From: Drechmeria coniospora
Taxonomy: Eukaryota > Ascomycota > Sordariomycetes > Hypocreales > Ophiocordycipitaceae
Length of the DNA: 64,000 nt
Direction of reading: 5' to 3'
NCBI RefSeq assembly: GCF_001625195.1
Contig: NC_054391.1
Location: 4,537,157 to 4,601,156 of the forward strand
Shown: in pieces, positions 41,924-52,481 of the stretch
How positions within the stretch are numbered: position 1 is the first letter of the stretch
How the letters are laid out: the number at the start of each line of letters is the position of its first letter
Notes under the pieces: model-generated
Seen by the model: the letters and a program-made list of their open reading frames with translations, nothing else
Told to the model about the DNA's origin: nothing
Database searches by the model: none
Translations under genes and position numbers: made by a program

Positions 41924-43129
41924 ATGCACGGCGCCGTCACCAGGATGCCCACATCCAGCGACGCCTCGACCCCCAGCGACGGCTGCTTCGGCGCGCGCGA
42001 GCCATCGCTCGCCTCCAGCACGACCCAAGTCCCGCCGAACCTGCCGCAGGAGACGGCAGCGGCGTGGCACGGCTTCCCGCACGGTCAATACTACGCGACG
42101 GCTGCCGCCGAGACGCCGCCGCCGCCGTCCCCGTCCCCGCCGTCCCCGCCGTCCCCGCCGCGAGCCGTCCCCGCCTCCGGCCCGAGGTCCGGCGCGGATA
42201 CGGGCTCGGCGAGCTCACTGTCCGACGCCACGACGGCCGTCGATACCGACACGCCCTCCACGCATCACGGGGATTGTCTCGTGCTGCTGCGTCTGCTGCA
42301 CGAGCTACGCGCGCACCTCGAGAACAGGCTTCGCGAGCGACTCCGCCTTCAAGTCGAAACGGCCGACCTGCTGCGCCGTCGCGACTGGGCCTTCTTCGCC
42401 CGCCAACCCGGCGAGTTCCTCTCCGGCTGCCTCGGCATCCGCGAACCGGTCGCTCTCCTCGATAGGTTCCGAGCCGTCACGTCGGCGCCGCGCGCGGAAC
42501 CCCATCGTCCTCCGCCGCCGCCGCCGCTGCCGCCCTTTTGCGTGCACGCCTTCACCCAGCAGCCGTGGCGACACAGCGTCGCGCTCCTCGCCAAGGACAT
42601 TGTCCGCATCAAGGCCCAGTTGACCGAGGTCAAGGCCTTGATTCTCCACGCCTCCCGCGTCTTTGTCGCCTGGGACGAGGTCGAAGGTGACAGCGACAGC
42701 GACGACGACGGCGACGACGGCGGTGGCGAAGCCCTCGCCAGCTTCGTCTCCGTCCATGCGACGATCCCGTCGGACGGCACGCGCCCATTCTTGAGGCCAC
42801 CGCCCCCCCTTCACGCCGGCGGCGGCAGCGACGGAGACGTCTCGGTTCCGCGGGAGGAGATTCGTCCCCCACCACTTCCACCATTCCGCCGATCCGTTCC
42901 CATCTCGTCCTCGTACTTTGACGTACCTCCAACGACGCAGCGTCACCGCGCGCGCACAACGACGACCAACGATACGTCGGCCGTCGCGCAGTGGAGCCTC
43001 CTTTCCGGAGCCATCACCCGTCTCCTGCAGGACTTGCCCGAGGAGCAGGGTCTCGAGCTGTTGCACAGCATTCGGGCCTCGACACCGCTCCTGCCGTCGA
43101 TGGGTTCGATGAGGAACAGGGCGAGCTAA
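41924..43129 (+). CDS. Hypothetical protein, 401 residues, single exon
   Basis: From the ATG at 41924 the frame runs without interruption to TAA, with strong C/G preference at third positions. The product has a Pro/Ser/Thr-rich start (a run of Pro-Pro-Ser repeats at about residues 65-80) and a first helical region (Leu-Leu-His-Glu-Leu-Arg-Ala-His-Leu-Glu-Asn-Arg-Leu-Arg). A second helical region follows (Leu-Ala-Lys-Asp-Ile-Val-Arg-Ile-Lys-Ala-Gln-Leu-Thr-Glu-Val-Lys), then an Asp/Ser tract and a final helix (Trp-Ser-Leu-Leu-Ser-Gly-Ala-Ile). No signal peptide, membrane helix or known motif is visible. Function unknown. The opposite strand is also long and open (43312-42305), as often happens in GC-rich genes; the plus strand has the more protein-like composition. 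Confidence 0.6.
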   Translation: MHGAVTRMPTSSDASTPSDGCFGAREPSLASSTTQVPPNLPQETAAAWHGFPHGQYYATAAAETPPPPSPSPPSPPSPPRAVPASGPRSGADTGSASSLSDATTAVDTDTPSTHHGDCLVLLRLLHELRAHLENRLRERLRLQVETADLLRRRDWAFFARQPGEFLSGCLGIREPVALLDRFRAVTSAPRAEPHRPPPPPPLPPFCVHAFTQQPWRHSVALLAKDIVRIKAQLTEVKALILHASRVFVAWDEVEGDSDSDDDGDDGGGEALASFVSVHATIPSDGTRPFLRPPPPLHAGGGSDGDVSVPREEIRPPPLPPFRRSVPISSSYFDVPPTTQRHRARTTTTNDTSAVAQWSLLSGAITRLLQDLPEEQGLELLHSIRASTPLLPSMGSMRNRAS

Positions 43130-43231
43130 CTTTGCCTCGGCCACGGCTGATGAAGTTGGGAGAGGGGATCGTCGTTTGGAGCCATGGTTGCGTGCGGTGC
43201 AGGACGCCAGGTTGTCGGCCGATAGCTCGAC

Positions 43232-43371
43232 ATTGTTCTCAAGGAGTTGGGGTACCCGGAGGAGGGTTGCCATCCCAGCCACCGGGGCGGCCAACGCGGA
43301 GATTGTTTTCAAGGGGTTGGGGTACCCGGAGGAGGGTTACCATCCCAGCCAACGGGGCGGCCAACGCGGAG
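43232..43371 (+). repeat. 70-bp tandem duplication
   Basis: Two near-identical 70-bp copies begin at 43232 and 43302 (ATTGTTCTCAAGGAGTTGGG and ATTGTTTTCAAGGGGTTGGG), directly after the hypothetical gene. Several other positions also differ between the copies. Confidence 0.85.
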
Positions 43372-43826
43372 AGATGTCGAGACTATTCCCGCACGGGTTC
43401 GGAGCTTAACATCTCATGGCACACATGCGCACGCAGTATGTATGCATGCGTCAAGTCGGGCATGTATATGCCGGTTTGCATATGCACATACGCTCATTGT
43501 CATGGATGCATTGCTGACGGGAGGCGTACGGTCGTGTTGCACCTCCAGCAAGAAAGAGCACTGCGCCGGCGGTGCTAGATTGACGGCCGTACATGTGCGT
43601 TTCCTTCTCGTCGCGGATATGGTATTGCAATTGGCTGTCATGTAACGTTATGTAGTGCCGCCCGTACTCTGGCCTACCAGGTGCCAGGCACGTAGCCTGC
43701 AGTGGCATGATCCCTCCAGCGGCTATTTAATCCAGTGCCGCGTGCATGATGATTGCTGCGTCGAATCGCTCGTCTATATATGCGAATGCGTCCGTTTCCA
43801 CTGTCCGAGCCTCGCATCCTCCTCCG
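43372..43826. other. Intergenic region between convergent genes
   Basis: Between the hypothetical gene and the APD1-type gene. Alternating CATGTATATG words occur near 43,435-43,500. No gene is seen. Confidence 0.4.
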
Positions 43827-45121
43827 TCACCAACTGGTCAGGCCTCTCATCCGGTCGAAGCCGCCCCTCAGCTGGCTCTCGGGCTTGACGACCTTGCCCT
43901 TGAGGACGGTGTATCGGACGAGGTTTTCGCAGTCTTCGGGTCGAACCCGTGCAAGCCAGATTCCCTGGGCAGCGCCAGCGTCGCCCTCGCCCTCGCCCTC
44001 GCCTTCGCCGTTGCCGCTGCCGTTATCGTTGGATTTGTTGTTGTTGCTGTCGTCGTCGTCGACGTCATCCTGCCCGAAGGCGTTGCGTCGTCGATAGACC
44101 ATGACGTTGGCCGAGTACTTGTGACCACCAACATGACTGATAAAATATATGCCGACGCCACCTGGGCGCTCGTCATGAAGGTCGCGGTACAGACCGAGGG
44201 GTCGCAGGTGGCGTTCGAGTTCCTTTCGGAGCAGGGGCGCGCTCTGGCCGCAGCGGGCGTCGCGCGTCCTCTGGCTGCACATGAGGATGACGGCCTGGTG
44301 TGGGCAGGGCCGGGTGATGAGCGCCGGGATGGACGGATCGGGTCCCGGGAGGGTGGGCGGTATGTTCGCGGGCTGCAGGGCCGACATGGTCGTCGGTGCG
44401 CGGTTGATGAGGTCGTTGATGAGCGTCGGCACGTTCGCAGGGACCGCGTTCCGGACGAGCGTAAAGGCTGGGAGGAGGAGGAGCGTCGTCGGTTCCGAGT
44501 AGTCGGTCGTGTCATGGGGCGTCGGCATGTTCGAGGCGGAGAGCATGAGCTTCTGCGGTCGGTCCAATGTCAGCGCGCGCGAGGTCACGGGAGCGGTGAA
44601 CGATCCCCCCGTCCGTCCGAGGAAGAATCCGGTTCGTCGGGGGAGGAGATGGCAGGGTGGTTGCGGGCGCAGGACAGGAGGATAACACGCACCCCGTTCG
44701 TGGGCGCGTCCGCCTTGCCGATGGCCTCCATGACGCTGCCCTTTTCGTCGGCGACGTCGCGGACCCAGTCGGCCTTGCCGGTGGCAACGAGCACGTGGGT
44801 GCTCCAGGCCTTGACCTGACCGTACAGCAGGTCCTCCTCGTCGATCTTGAAGGCACGCGGGTACCGGACGGTGCAGCTGGAGCAGTCGTGCAGGCACTCG
44901 TCGCCGTCGACGGCCGGGTCAGTCTTGGCGAACAGCTCCGTCAGGCCGGACTTAACCTTTCCGGCACCGTCATTGCCGCCGGCGCCGGCACCACCGACGC
45001 GGCCGAGCACGTTTGAGACGAGTGACTTGATGGAGACGGCCATCATCTGCTTCGCCGGCATGCGCGGTGGTGCCGACGCCCGTGGCTGCGACGTCTCTGC
45101 CGCAGCAGGGGGGGGCGTCAT
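43827..45121 (-). CDS. APD1: Apd1-type thioredoxin-like [2Fe-2S] ferredoxin (sucrase/ferredoxin-like family)
   Basis: Two exons (45121-44693, 44552-43827) give 384 residues. The N-terminal part holds Cys-Leu-His-Asp-Cys-Ser-Ser-Cys and a conserved block ending Pro-Thr-Asn-Gly. The splice joins this to Lys-Leu-Met-Leu-Ser-Ala-Ser-Asn-Met-Pro-Thr-Pro, as in the family. The C-terminal thioredoxin-like part has Cys-x8-Cys (residues 235 and 244) and His-x3-His (283 and 287), the unusual two-Cys/two-His cluster ligands known for yeast Apd1. Between the last strands there is an Asn/Asp/Gly-Glu repeat insertion (about 305-335). Apd1 in yeast is cytosolic and linked to redox stress and actin patches; the exact reaction is unknown. 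Donor GTGCGT and acceptor CGCAG were chosen on phase and motif. A start at the internal Met-Met-Ala-Val-Ser is possible. Confidence 0.88.
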
Positions 45122-45720
45122 GACGAGAGGTAGGGAAAGCGACGGGAGACGACGAGAGAGGGGGCAAGGCAGGAGGAAGCAGAAGGGGACGAGAAAAGGC
45201 GGAATGAGGTGAAGGGTTCCGAGAGGTTGGTGTTGCACGTCGTGGAGTCGTTCGAGTATGTAGGGATGAGGATGAGGATGAGGACACGATCGGGAGGTTT
45301 TCTTTGCCGTAATGCGTCAAGCACGAATCGACTTTTCCAGCCTTGCTTGCCTGGCTCCGTCACCTTCCCCGGACAAGACTGGGTCCAGGGTCGTTCCTTC
45401 CGTCAGGCCGAGGCCAAGTGGAACGGGAAGGAGCGGAGGAGAATGGGCCAAAAAAGTGCCAGAAATGGACCAGAAAATGAGGGGGGGGATGGGCGAGCGG
45501 AGAAGGGGATTGAAATGGCCGATATAGCCGAATCCTCTGCCGGCTTTTCGTGTGCTTTTATTTTGCCTTGCTGTCTGTCGGTAGCTGACGTGGTGGCGGT
45601 CCCTCCTCGGAAGCGCCGTTATCAGATCCGAAATGGCGGCTTTGGGGGGGAATGACGGTGTCGTCACTAGTGCAATGGCCCTGATCCCTTGAGTGGACAG
45701 AGGGTACGGTGTGCTGGGCT
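45122..45720. other. Upstream region of the APD1-type gene
   Basis: A GGATGAGGATGAGGATGAGG stretch at about 45,265-45,285, G-rich runs and no island words. A 148-codon plus-strand frame (45209-45655) shows no domain and faces away from the gene it overlaps upstream. Confidence 0.4.
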
Positions 45721-45930
45721 TGGCCTGTACAGGTACCTGTAGTGAGAGTACAGTACGCACAGTTTGAAGCCCTCCCTGTACTCCCTGTACTCCGTACCTG
45801 GGGCGAGAGTGCAATGTAAGTACTGTAAGTACTGTAAGTACTCTGTACTTGAAGCTACTTGCAGCAAGGTCAAGTACTGTACAACGTAGGCGTACTGTGA
45901 GCGTATTTCGCACTGTAGGTGTATTTCCAA
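45720..45930. repeat. GTAC-word island 6
   Basis: A short island with three consecutive AAGTACTGT words (about 45,817-45,841) and TACTCCGTACCTG. Confidence 0.7.
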
Positions 45931-46239
45931 GGATAAGCCTGTCCTGGGAGCGTTCAGTGACGGACACACGGACGCGGACAGGAGGCGAAATTCTACTCCA
46001 GAGGCAGATGTCTCTATTTCGATGGACTTGGTATGCATTTAAATATATGCGCATGTTCAAACGCCCTCACCAGAGCTGCGCATTCTCGTCGCCCCCGCAG
46101 CGCCCAACCAAGGAAAAGGCGACCACCAGGCGCAAAGGCCGCGTATCTCCGAGCCGCATGATAGATCCTGATTTGCTCCGGCTCCTCTCACCGCCCGAAG
46201 AGACTCGCCAGCCGTCATACTAGCCAGTGTACCTGTACG
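45931..46239. other. Intergenic, no feature seen
   Basis: Between islands 6 and 7. Mixed composition, no coding signal. Confidence 0.4.
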
Positions 46240-47165
46240 GAGCCCATGGGCCTACCCTCGGTACAACTTCATGTACATGTACTTGAGGTCTAGCACGATG
46301 CATCGAATCTCGATGGTCCACACCACCCAATTTCCTTGCTAGCGTCCGCCGGTCCATGCGCTGGCCCCCTTCGGTCGGCGTTGCATGAGTGTCTCCGAAC
46401 CGCCTGGCTAGAGTATTTGTAAGTCTGAAAATTCACTTTACGTATCCGTACTGCGCACCTACAAAGTATTACTGTACACTGACAAGCACTTAAGTATAAG
46501 CACTCCGTACGTACTTGCAGTACGTACATGTTCTTAAGTACTATATGTGCAGTACATGTACTTGCAAGTGCAGGCTACCACCTACTCCGTAGTAGTGCTT
46601 GTATTGTTGTATACAGCCGTTTGTTGAGTACGTACTTACGGAGCACTGTGCTTGTAATACCTACATCCCAAGTATAGCGTGCTGCTTGTACAATTACTTA
46701 AGTACTATACATGTACTTACTTTGTATTGCAAGCAGCCGTTTGCTGAGGACTTACTTACGGGGTGCTTGTAATACCTGCATCCCAAGTATGGCGTTCTGC
46801 TCGTACAACTACGAAGTTCTATACATGTACAGTACTTGCAAGTGCAGGCTACTACCTACTCCGAAGTAGTGCTTGTATTGTAAGCCGCCGTTGTTTGCTG
46901 AGTTAGTACTTACATGCAGAGCACTGTGCTTTGTAATACCTACATCCCAAGTATAGCGTGCTGCTCATACAACTACGTAAGTACTATACATGTTGCAAGT
47001 GCAGTATAGCGTGCTGCTCATACAACTACGTAAGTACTGTACATGTTGCGAGTGCAGTTAATATCAAGGTATACTGCTCGTACATGCACGATACATGCAT
47101 ATGCACCCAAGGCGCCGCCTACATGCAAGTACATTCTCGTACATACAGTTACAATACGTTAGCTG
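46240..47165. repeat. GTAC-word island 7 with imperfect tandem blocks
   Basis: Besides GTAC words it contains a longer repeated block: CTACATCCCAAGTATAGCGT near 46,661, a variant near 46,775 and again near 46,940, each followed by TGCTGCT(C/T)(A/G)TACAA. The last part is a 53-bp tandem duplication with copies starting at 46951 and 47004. The words TTGCAAGTGCAGGCTAC and CAGCCGTTTG also recur. Confidence 0.8.
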
Positions 47166-47428
47166 AATCGAGGGAATTTTGGCCTCAAGTGACATCCATC
47201 TGCGCCCCTGGCCTTGCCTGCTCCTTGGAGACCGGGCAACTTCCTCTCGCACGCCTGCTCGCGAGCTGGACCGCATACGGCCGTGCCGCTGGACGAAAAT
47301 GCACCGTGAGCCCTCGCGCGAGCACGGCGGACGACTCTGCTCCTGTCCTGTCCCTGAGAAGATGCGTCGACCGTCGTCGTCGCATCTTGGCCCGGGCGCG
47401 ACGGCGTCTGCGTATTTCTTTCTTCGCC

Positions 47429-49998
47429 TCACATCCTCTTCTTCCGCGCCTCGTCGTACTCGTCCAACTCGTCGTCGCTGTTCTCCCCGTCCTCGTCGCC
47501 GCCGGCGCGCATCTTCATCCGCTCCGACCTGCGCCGCCGGTCCTTCATGGCCTCCCGAATCTTTCGGCTCGCCTCGCTGAAGCCCTCGGCCGAGTCGAGG
47601 GTGGTGAAGGCGCTGATGGGGAACGCGCTCGAGCCGAGGCCGCCGCCGGCGCTGCTCGACCGCGACCGGCTCCGGGACCGAGACGGCGGCCTCGTCGAGA
47701 AGATGCCGACGGCGCCGATGTTGCTGAAGGAGTCGTTCCGCGGCAGCGCCCGGCTCGACTGCGTCGTGCTGCGACGCGTCAGCGACGGCGGCGACTCGAC
47801 GTCGTAGCCGAAGCCGGAGCTCGACTGGTCGCTGTCGCGCCTCTTGCGCGCCGCCGCCGCCGCCGCCGCCGCCTGCTGCTGCTGCTGCTGATGCGGCTGA
47901 TGCTGCGCGCCGGCGCCCTCGACGCGCGTCACGTCCGGCAGCAGGCGCGTCTTGTCAAAGTCGGGGAACATCTCGGGCCCGAGCTCGTTGATCATGTCTG
48001 TCACCTGGGCGCTCAGCTCGGCGCGGCGGATGCGGAGCTTGTGGATGCTGAAGCCCGACGTCGGCAGCAGGCAGAGGACGACGGGCCGCAGCGACTTGAA
48101 AATGTCCATGCCGACCTCGCCGAAGCGCAGGGCGGCAAAGGCGATGCCGATCATGGCGGGCCAGACGCCGACGTAGACGAGCCAGAGCGGCACCCAGGGC
48201 GGCACGTACCCCCAGCAGCGGTCGTGCCAGACCATGAGGACGACGACGACCGAGTAGAAGTGGTAGAGAGTCGGGGCGAGGCCGAGGGCGACGAGGATCT
48301 TCCACGTGGCCATGACGTCGCGGCCGCGGATCTTGACCGTCGACCCGGCCAGCGCCGTCCGCGCCTTCCGGCGGCTGATGATCTTGGTGGCGACGAAGAC
48401 GGGGGCGAACATGACGAGGCCCGGCAGCGAGCAGAAGAAGAGGAGGAGGAGCTTGGCCGAGCGGTAGATGAGGAGGAAGAAGACCTTGAGGATGGACATG
48501 CGGGCGTACTGGACCTGGTGGTCCTTGAGGTTGAGGTAGCGCAGCTGCGAGTTGTAGGCCTTGACGGAGCGCGAGAGGGAGGTGATGCGCGTGTCGTCCT
48601 TGAAGCGCTCGTAGCCCATGGCGAGGCGGCGGTTGAGCTCGACGACGATGGGCAGCGGCAGCTTCTTGCCCGTCGGGTTGTAGAGCCGGCGGGCGGCCTG
48701 GATCATCATGAGGGTGTCGTAGTCGGGCGTCGAGACGGTGACGGAGCTCAGGGACTGGTAGACGGTGTCGAGGAGCTGGCCGATGGCCTCGCGCCGGCGG
48801 TTGCCGCGGTAGAGGTCGACGAGGTGCTTGGGCACCTCGAACGGCGTGCCGAACTCGATGACGGCGCGGGAGCGGAACTTGTGCGGGTGGAAGTAGTTCA
48901 TGCCGACGGGCACGATCTTGAGGCCGCAGTCGGGCGACTCGGCGAGCGTGCCGAGGGCCATGATGGCGACGCCGGCCTTGAGCGGCAGCAGCTCGGTCCG
49001 GTCGTGGCTGCCGCCCTCGGGGAAGATGCCGACGCAGCCGCCGTTGCGCAGGCGGGCGAAGACGGCCTCGTAGACCTTGGTCTGGTCGATGTGGGGCGCG
49101 AGCCTGTACCGGGTGCCCTCGTAGCCGGGGGCCGGCCCGCGCAGCTTCGGGTTCGTGAAGCGGCCCTCGTCATCGATGTCGTCGCGGCCCGTGAGTTGCT
49201 GCATGGCGAGCCGGCCCTTGAACGGTCGCTTGAGGCGAATCTCGTCGGGGCCGACGATCTCGGCGATGTCGACGCTCGCGCCCGTCGTGTTCTTGCCGGC
49301 CGGCAGGAAGAGCATGCCCTGCAGCTCGCCCTCGCCCTCGCCGAAGCGGGTGCCGACGCCGCGGACGAGGGTCGGGTCGTGGACGGGGTCGGGGAGGTAA
49401 ATCTTTCCCGTCGCCGGCCTCGCGGCGTCCTGGGCACGACCGACGGGCACGGAGCCGACCTGCCTCGAGCCCCAGCCGATGAAGCCGTGGACGGACTTTT
49501 GGGCGATGAGAAGCGAGACCCGACGGCCGGCCTCGTGGCGGAGCGTTCGCTGGAGGATGAGAGCATCTACGAACTGTGGCCTTGGGCGTCAGCAACCCTG
49601 GGCAGACGTGCATGGACGGACCAACCGACGGATGGATGATGGATGGATGACGGATGGATGGATGAATGGATGGATGATGGATGGACGGATGGACGGATGA
49701 GCGTTCGCTCGTGCGGATGCGAATCGACATGTCGTGCTCGACGCACCTGGTTCGCGTGCGGCGCCGCGACGAAGAGGACCGGCCCGGACTGCGGCACCCT
49801 CCAGGTTCCGCGCGGGACGACCTCGCGGAAGAAGAGGTCGACGAGGTTCCCGACGGCGTAGAGGAACAGGTCGTACTTCCAGTTGATCATGGGATAGAGC
49901 TCCTTTTTCGGTCCAGCCGGCGTCGTCCCATCCCCGCGGGCCGCCGTCTGCTCGCGGCCCTCCCGCTGGACGGGCGGCGCGTCGCCGTCGGGCTGCAT
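47429..49998 (-). CDS. SCT1: Glycerol-3-phosphate/dihydroxyacetone-phosphate acyltransferase
   Basis: Two exons (49998-49747, 49573-47429) give 798 residues. The enzyme adds the first acyl chain to glycerol-3-phosphate in glycerolipid synthesis at the ER. The acyltransferase motif His-Ala-Asn-Gln-Phe-Val-Asp (residues 81-87) is rebuilt exactly across the splice. The second motif, Phe-Pro-Glu-Gly-Gly-Ser-His-Asp-Arg-Thr, is at about 268. An N-terminal hydrophobic segment and about three to four further helices (after Ser-Ile-Leu-Lys-Val-Phe-Phe) fit an integral ER protein. The C-terminal tail is disordered, with poly-Gln then poly-Ala and Arg-Ser repeats, likely cytosolic and phosphorylated; that is inference. 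Yeast has two such enzymes (Sct1 and Gpt2), so the symbol marks the type. The 173-nt intron carries a GGATGGAT satellite. A long plus-strand frame over this gene is only its shadow. Confidence 0.93.
49629..49699 (+). repeat. GATG/GGAT microsatellite in the acyltransferase intron
   Basis: Imperfect GGATGGATGAT repeats run for about 70 bp within the intron (49746-49574). Confidence 0.85.
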
Positions 49999-50128
49999 CG
50001 TTCGGTCAGTCGGGTCGGCGCGGCTGGCTGGCAATGGTCCCGTTCTCGCGGCGAGTGGCAACGATGAGCCGACCGCGCGGCTACGTGCGCAAGTGTCGTG
50101 GATGGTGGCGGCGGCGGCGATGGTGATG

Positions 50129-50159
<31 letters not shown>

Positions 50160-50420
50160 GAGCCGTCGTCGCCACGGAAGCAGGGAGGCTGTGACGGAGC
50201 AAGACGTTGGTCGGCTGATCCTGGCACTTTATCCAACATGGGACGAGGACAAGGCCGTCGAGCAAGGAGCAAGGAAGGGAGGCGAAAGGGCACGGTAGAG
50301 AAGGAGGCTGCAGGGCCCGGAGGGGAGGGGTTCGGGGGTAGGGAAAAGATGATGGCCCGAGGGGGGGATCGTCGCCATGGAAGCTTGGCCCCATTGGGAG
50401 CACGCAGCTGTGTGAGAAGG
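49999..50420. promoter_or_regulatory. Upstream region of the acyltransferase gene
   Basis: It holds a GTC trinucleotide run (about 50,129-50,160) and, on the gene's strand, pyrimidine-rich leader sequence. No TATA box is obvious. Confidence 0.4.
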
Positions 50421-51060
50421 TTCGCGGGTGTAAGTACTCTGTAAGTACTGTAAGTAAGAACTTGCGAGCCTCCAGTGCACACAGGAAAGTAAGTACTGGG
50501 TACCTACGGAGTAGAGTAAAGAAAATACAAGTACTTACTGTACAGGTATCTGTACGGGGTACTCCGTACAAGCACAAGCAAGTACACCAAGCACCCTGGG
50601 TATTGCAGATGCAAGTGCTGCATGTACAAGTACAAGTACTCCGTATTCTGTAGGTGCAAGTGCACGTGCAGCACAGTACTTAGTGGTAGGTGTAGGTAAT
50701 AATGGATGTACTTGTACATGTCAGTTGTGTGCCAAAGTGCGGTTGCTCCATTAGTACCTAGTACCTAGACTCTTGATAGGAGTACCTCTATTACAACATG
50801 ATGCAGCACCAACTGCCCACATGCTACTGTACATGTACTTACTTGTAGTACATACATGTTGGTGTCCTGTAACTACTTTCTAGTAATCTGTACTGTACTT
50901 GCTCCGTACTTAAGTACATCTAAGTACTCCGTACATGTAATACCTGTACTCCGTATATATTGGCGAGTGCTGGCTGTCGTACAATGCTTGCAGATGCATG
51001 TACATGTACTCCGTACAGTACATGCGAGTTTACCTACCTGTCGGCCAATTACACCCACCA
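50420..51060. repeat. GTAC-word island 8
   Basis: Dense GTAC words (TACTCCGTACAAGCACAAGC, GTACAAGTACAAGTACTCCG, CATGTACATGTACTCCGTAC). No gene. Confidence 0.8.
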
Positions 51061-52000
51061 GCATCTACACCTGATGGATCCATCCGCGAGGCTGGTGGAG
51101 CCTGTAGCTGGCCAGCCCACAGCGCGGTGTCCACCGCCGAGTCCACCGCAGTGCCCACTGAAGATGTTCAGCCTCGGGAGTCGGCCCTGGGGAGGCTGCG
51201 GGCCGCCCGTCAGCGTCTCCTCCACACCCCAATTCCAAGCGTCCGTCTCGTCGATTCTGGGCCCCTGCCGCTGCCGAGCCGCGAAGCACAAGCAAAGCAA
51301 GGCACAGCCCCGGGAAGCTGGGACGGATGAACGGCCGATGAAGCTGCTTTTCGGCGTACTGCAACGCTTGGCGCCGTGGCTGTCACATGCAGCTACGTGA
51401 AAGCAAACATGCGCATGTAAGTACTTACATGTAGGTGCAGGCCCGGCACAGGTGCTGCATGTAGGCAGTGACATGTAAGTACTGTATTAATACATGCACA
51501 TCATTCTCGTGTCCGAGCCCGTCTCGTCGTCGGTCGGAAAGCGCTGCTCGCGGGTGCGTGAGCGGTCGCCATGCCGAGCGGCGAGGTCCTCGGCATCTCC
51601 TCGCATCGAACGAGTCGCACGCGTCGACACGAGCCGGCCATGTCCCTGCTCTTCGAGCATCTGACCCGAACCATGCCTGACCGTGCCCTGCCGTACCCCC
51701 CTCATCCTTGGCCATCGAGAAGTGTGCACGGAGTACGGTGGCATGTGTTCGACGGAGACAGGTCGGAGTGCTCACACAGAGTGGCACGGAGTAGTACGGC
51801 ATATCCGTGGCGGGTGCTGAGGGTGTTGGCATGCGTACGTGCCTTGTTCGTCGTCTGTAGATTCCTCCGCTGTTAAACCCCATGACAGCCATGGAAGAAA
51901 GCCCACAAAGCAAGCGAGAGACCGCTCAGGCTTGGCTTTGAAAACAACCATGCGTCGTGATGGAGTCAAAAGTCAACCTGCAGTGGAAAATGGGTCATGC
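51061..52000. other. Intergenic region, no supported gene
   Basis: GC-rich, with only a few GTAC words near 51,415-51,485. Frames on both strands show no domain. Confidence 0.4.
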
Positions 52001-52330
52001 ACTTGTACTATAGTACTTAAGCACAGGTACTTTTGCAGTTGTCCTGTGCTGTACTTAGTGCTTGCAAGTAAGTACAGTACTGTACTTAGTGCTGTTACAG
52101 TGGTACTCGTCCAATGGACCCTGGGCACCAGATAATACGACGGTACTCCTCCAAGGCCCAAATTGCGCTCCCGGGACACTTGAATACGTCGAGCCAAGTA
52201 ATAATGACTTGTTCATGGCCCTCTTCGCCCATTACTTGCACTTGTATACCCCGTACTCGTACCGTACTCGCACATGCAGGCATGATGACACTAATAGTAC
52301 GCCGTACTCCGTGCTCCGTACCCTTTCGGG
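52000..52330. repeat. GTAC-word island 9
   Basis: GTAC words (AAGTAAGTACAGTACTGTAC, CGTACTCGTACCGTACTCG) lie downstream of the stop codon of the RING ligase gene. Confidence 0.7.
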
Positions 52331-52481
52331 CCATGCTGCAACAGGTTATGATGCAGCTTGGCCGGAATCACTTCGACCCCAGGTCGTTGCCCGCCTTGCG
52401 CTTGACCGAGCGAGAGGGCTCCGGATCCAACATGGGCCAGGCCAGGTCGTCGGTCGACACGGCTTTTGCTTCATGCCGGCG

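Noticed and set aside
44553..44692. Reading through after Gly-Val-Arg-Val-Ile-Leu-Leu in the Apd1-type gene
   Set aside because: The frame soon ends and breaks the conserved Leu-Ser-Ala-Ser-Asn-Met-Pro block. The donor GTGCGT with acceptor CGCAG restores it in phase.
46958..49639. 893-codon plus-strand frame
   Set aside because: It lies antisense to the acyltransferase gene, whose motifs, splice join and family length are convincing. Its Arg/Ala/Glu/Asp composition is the usual shadow of GC3-rich coding sequence.
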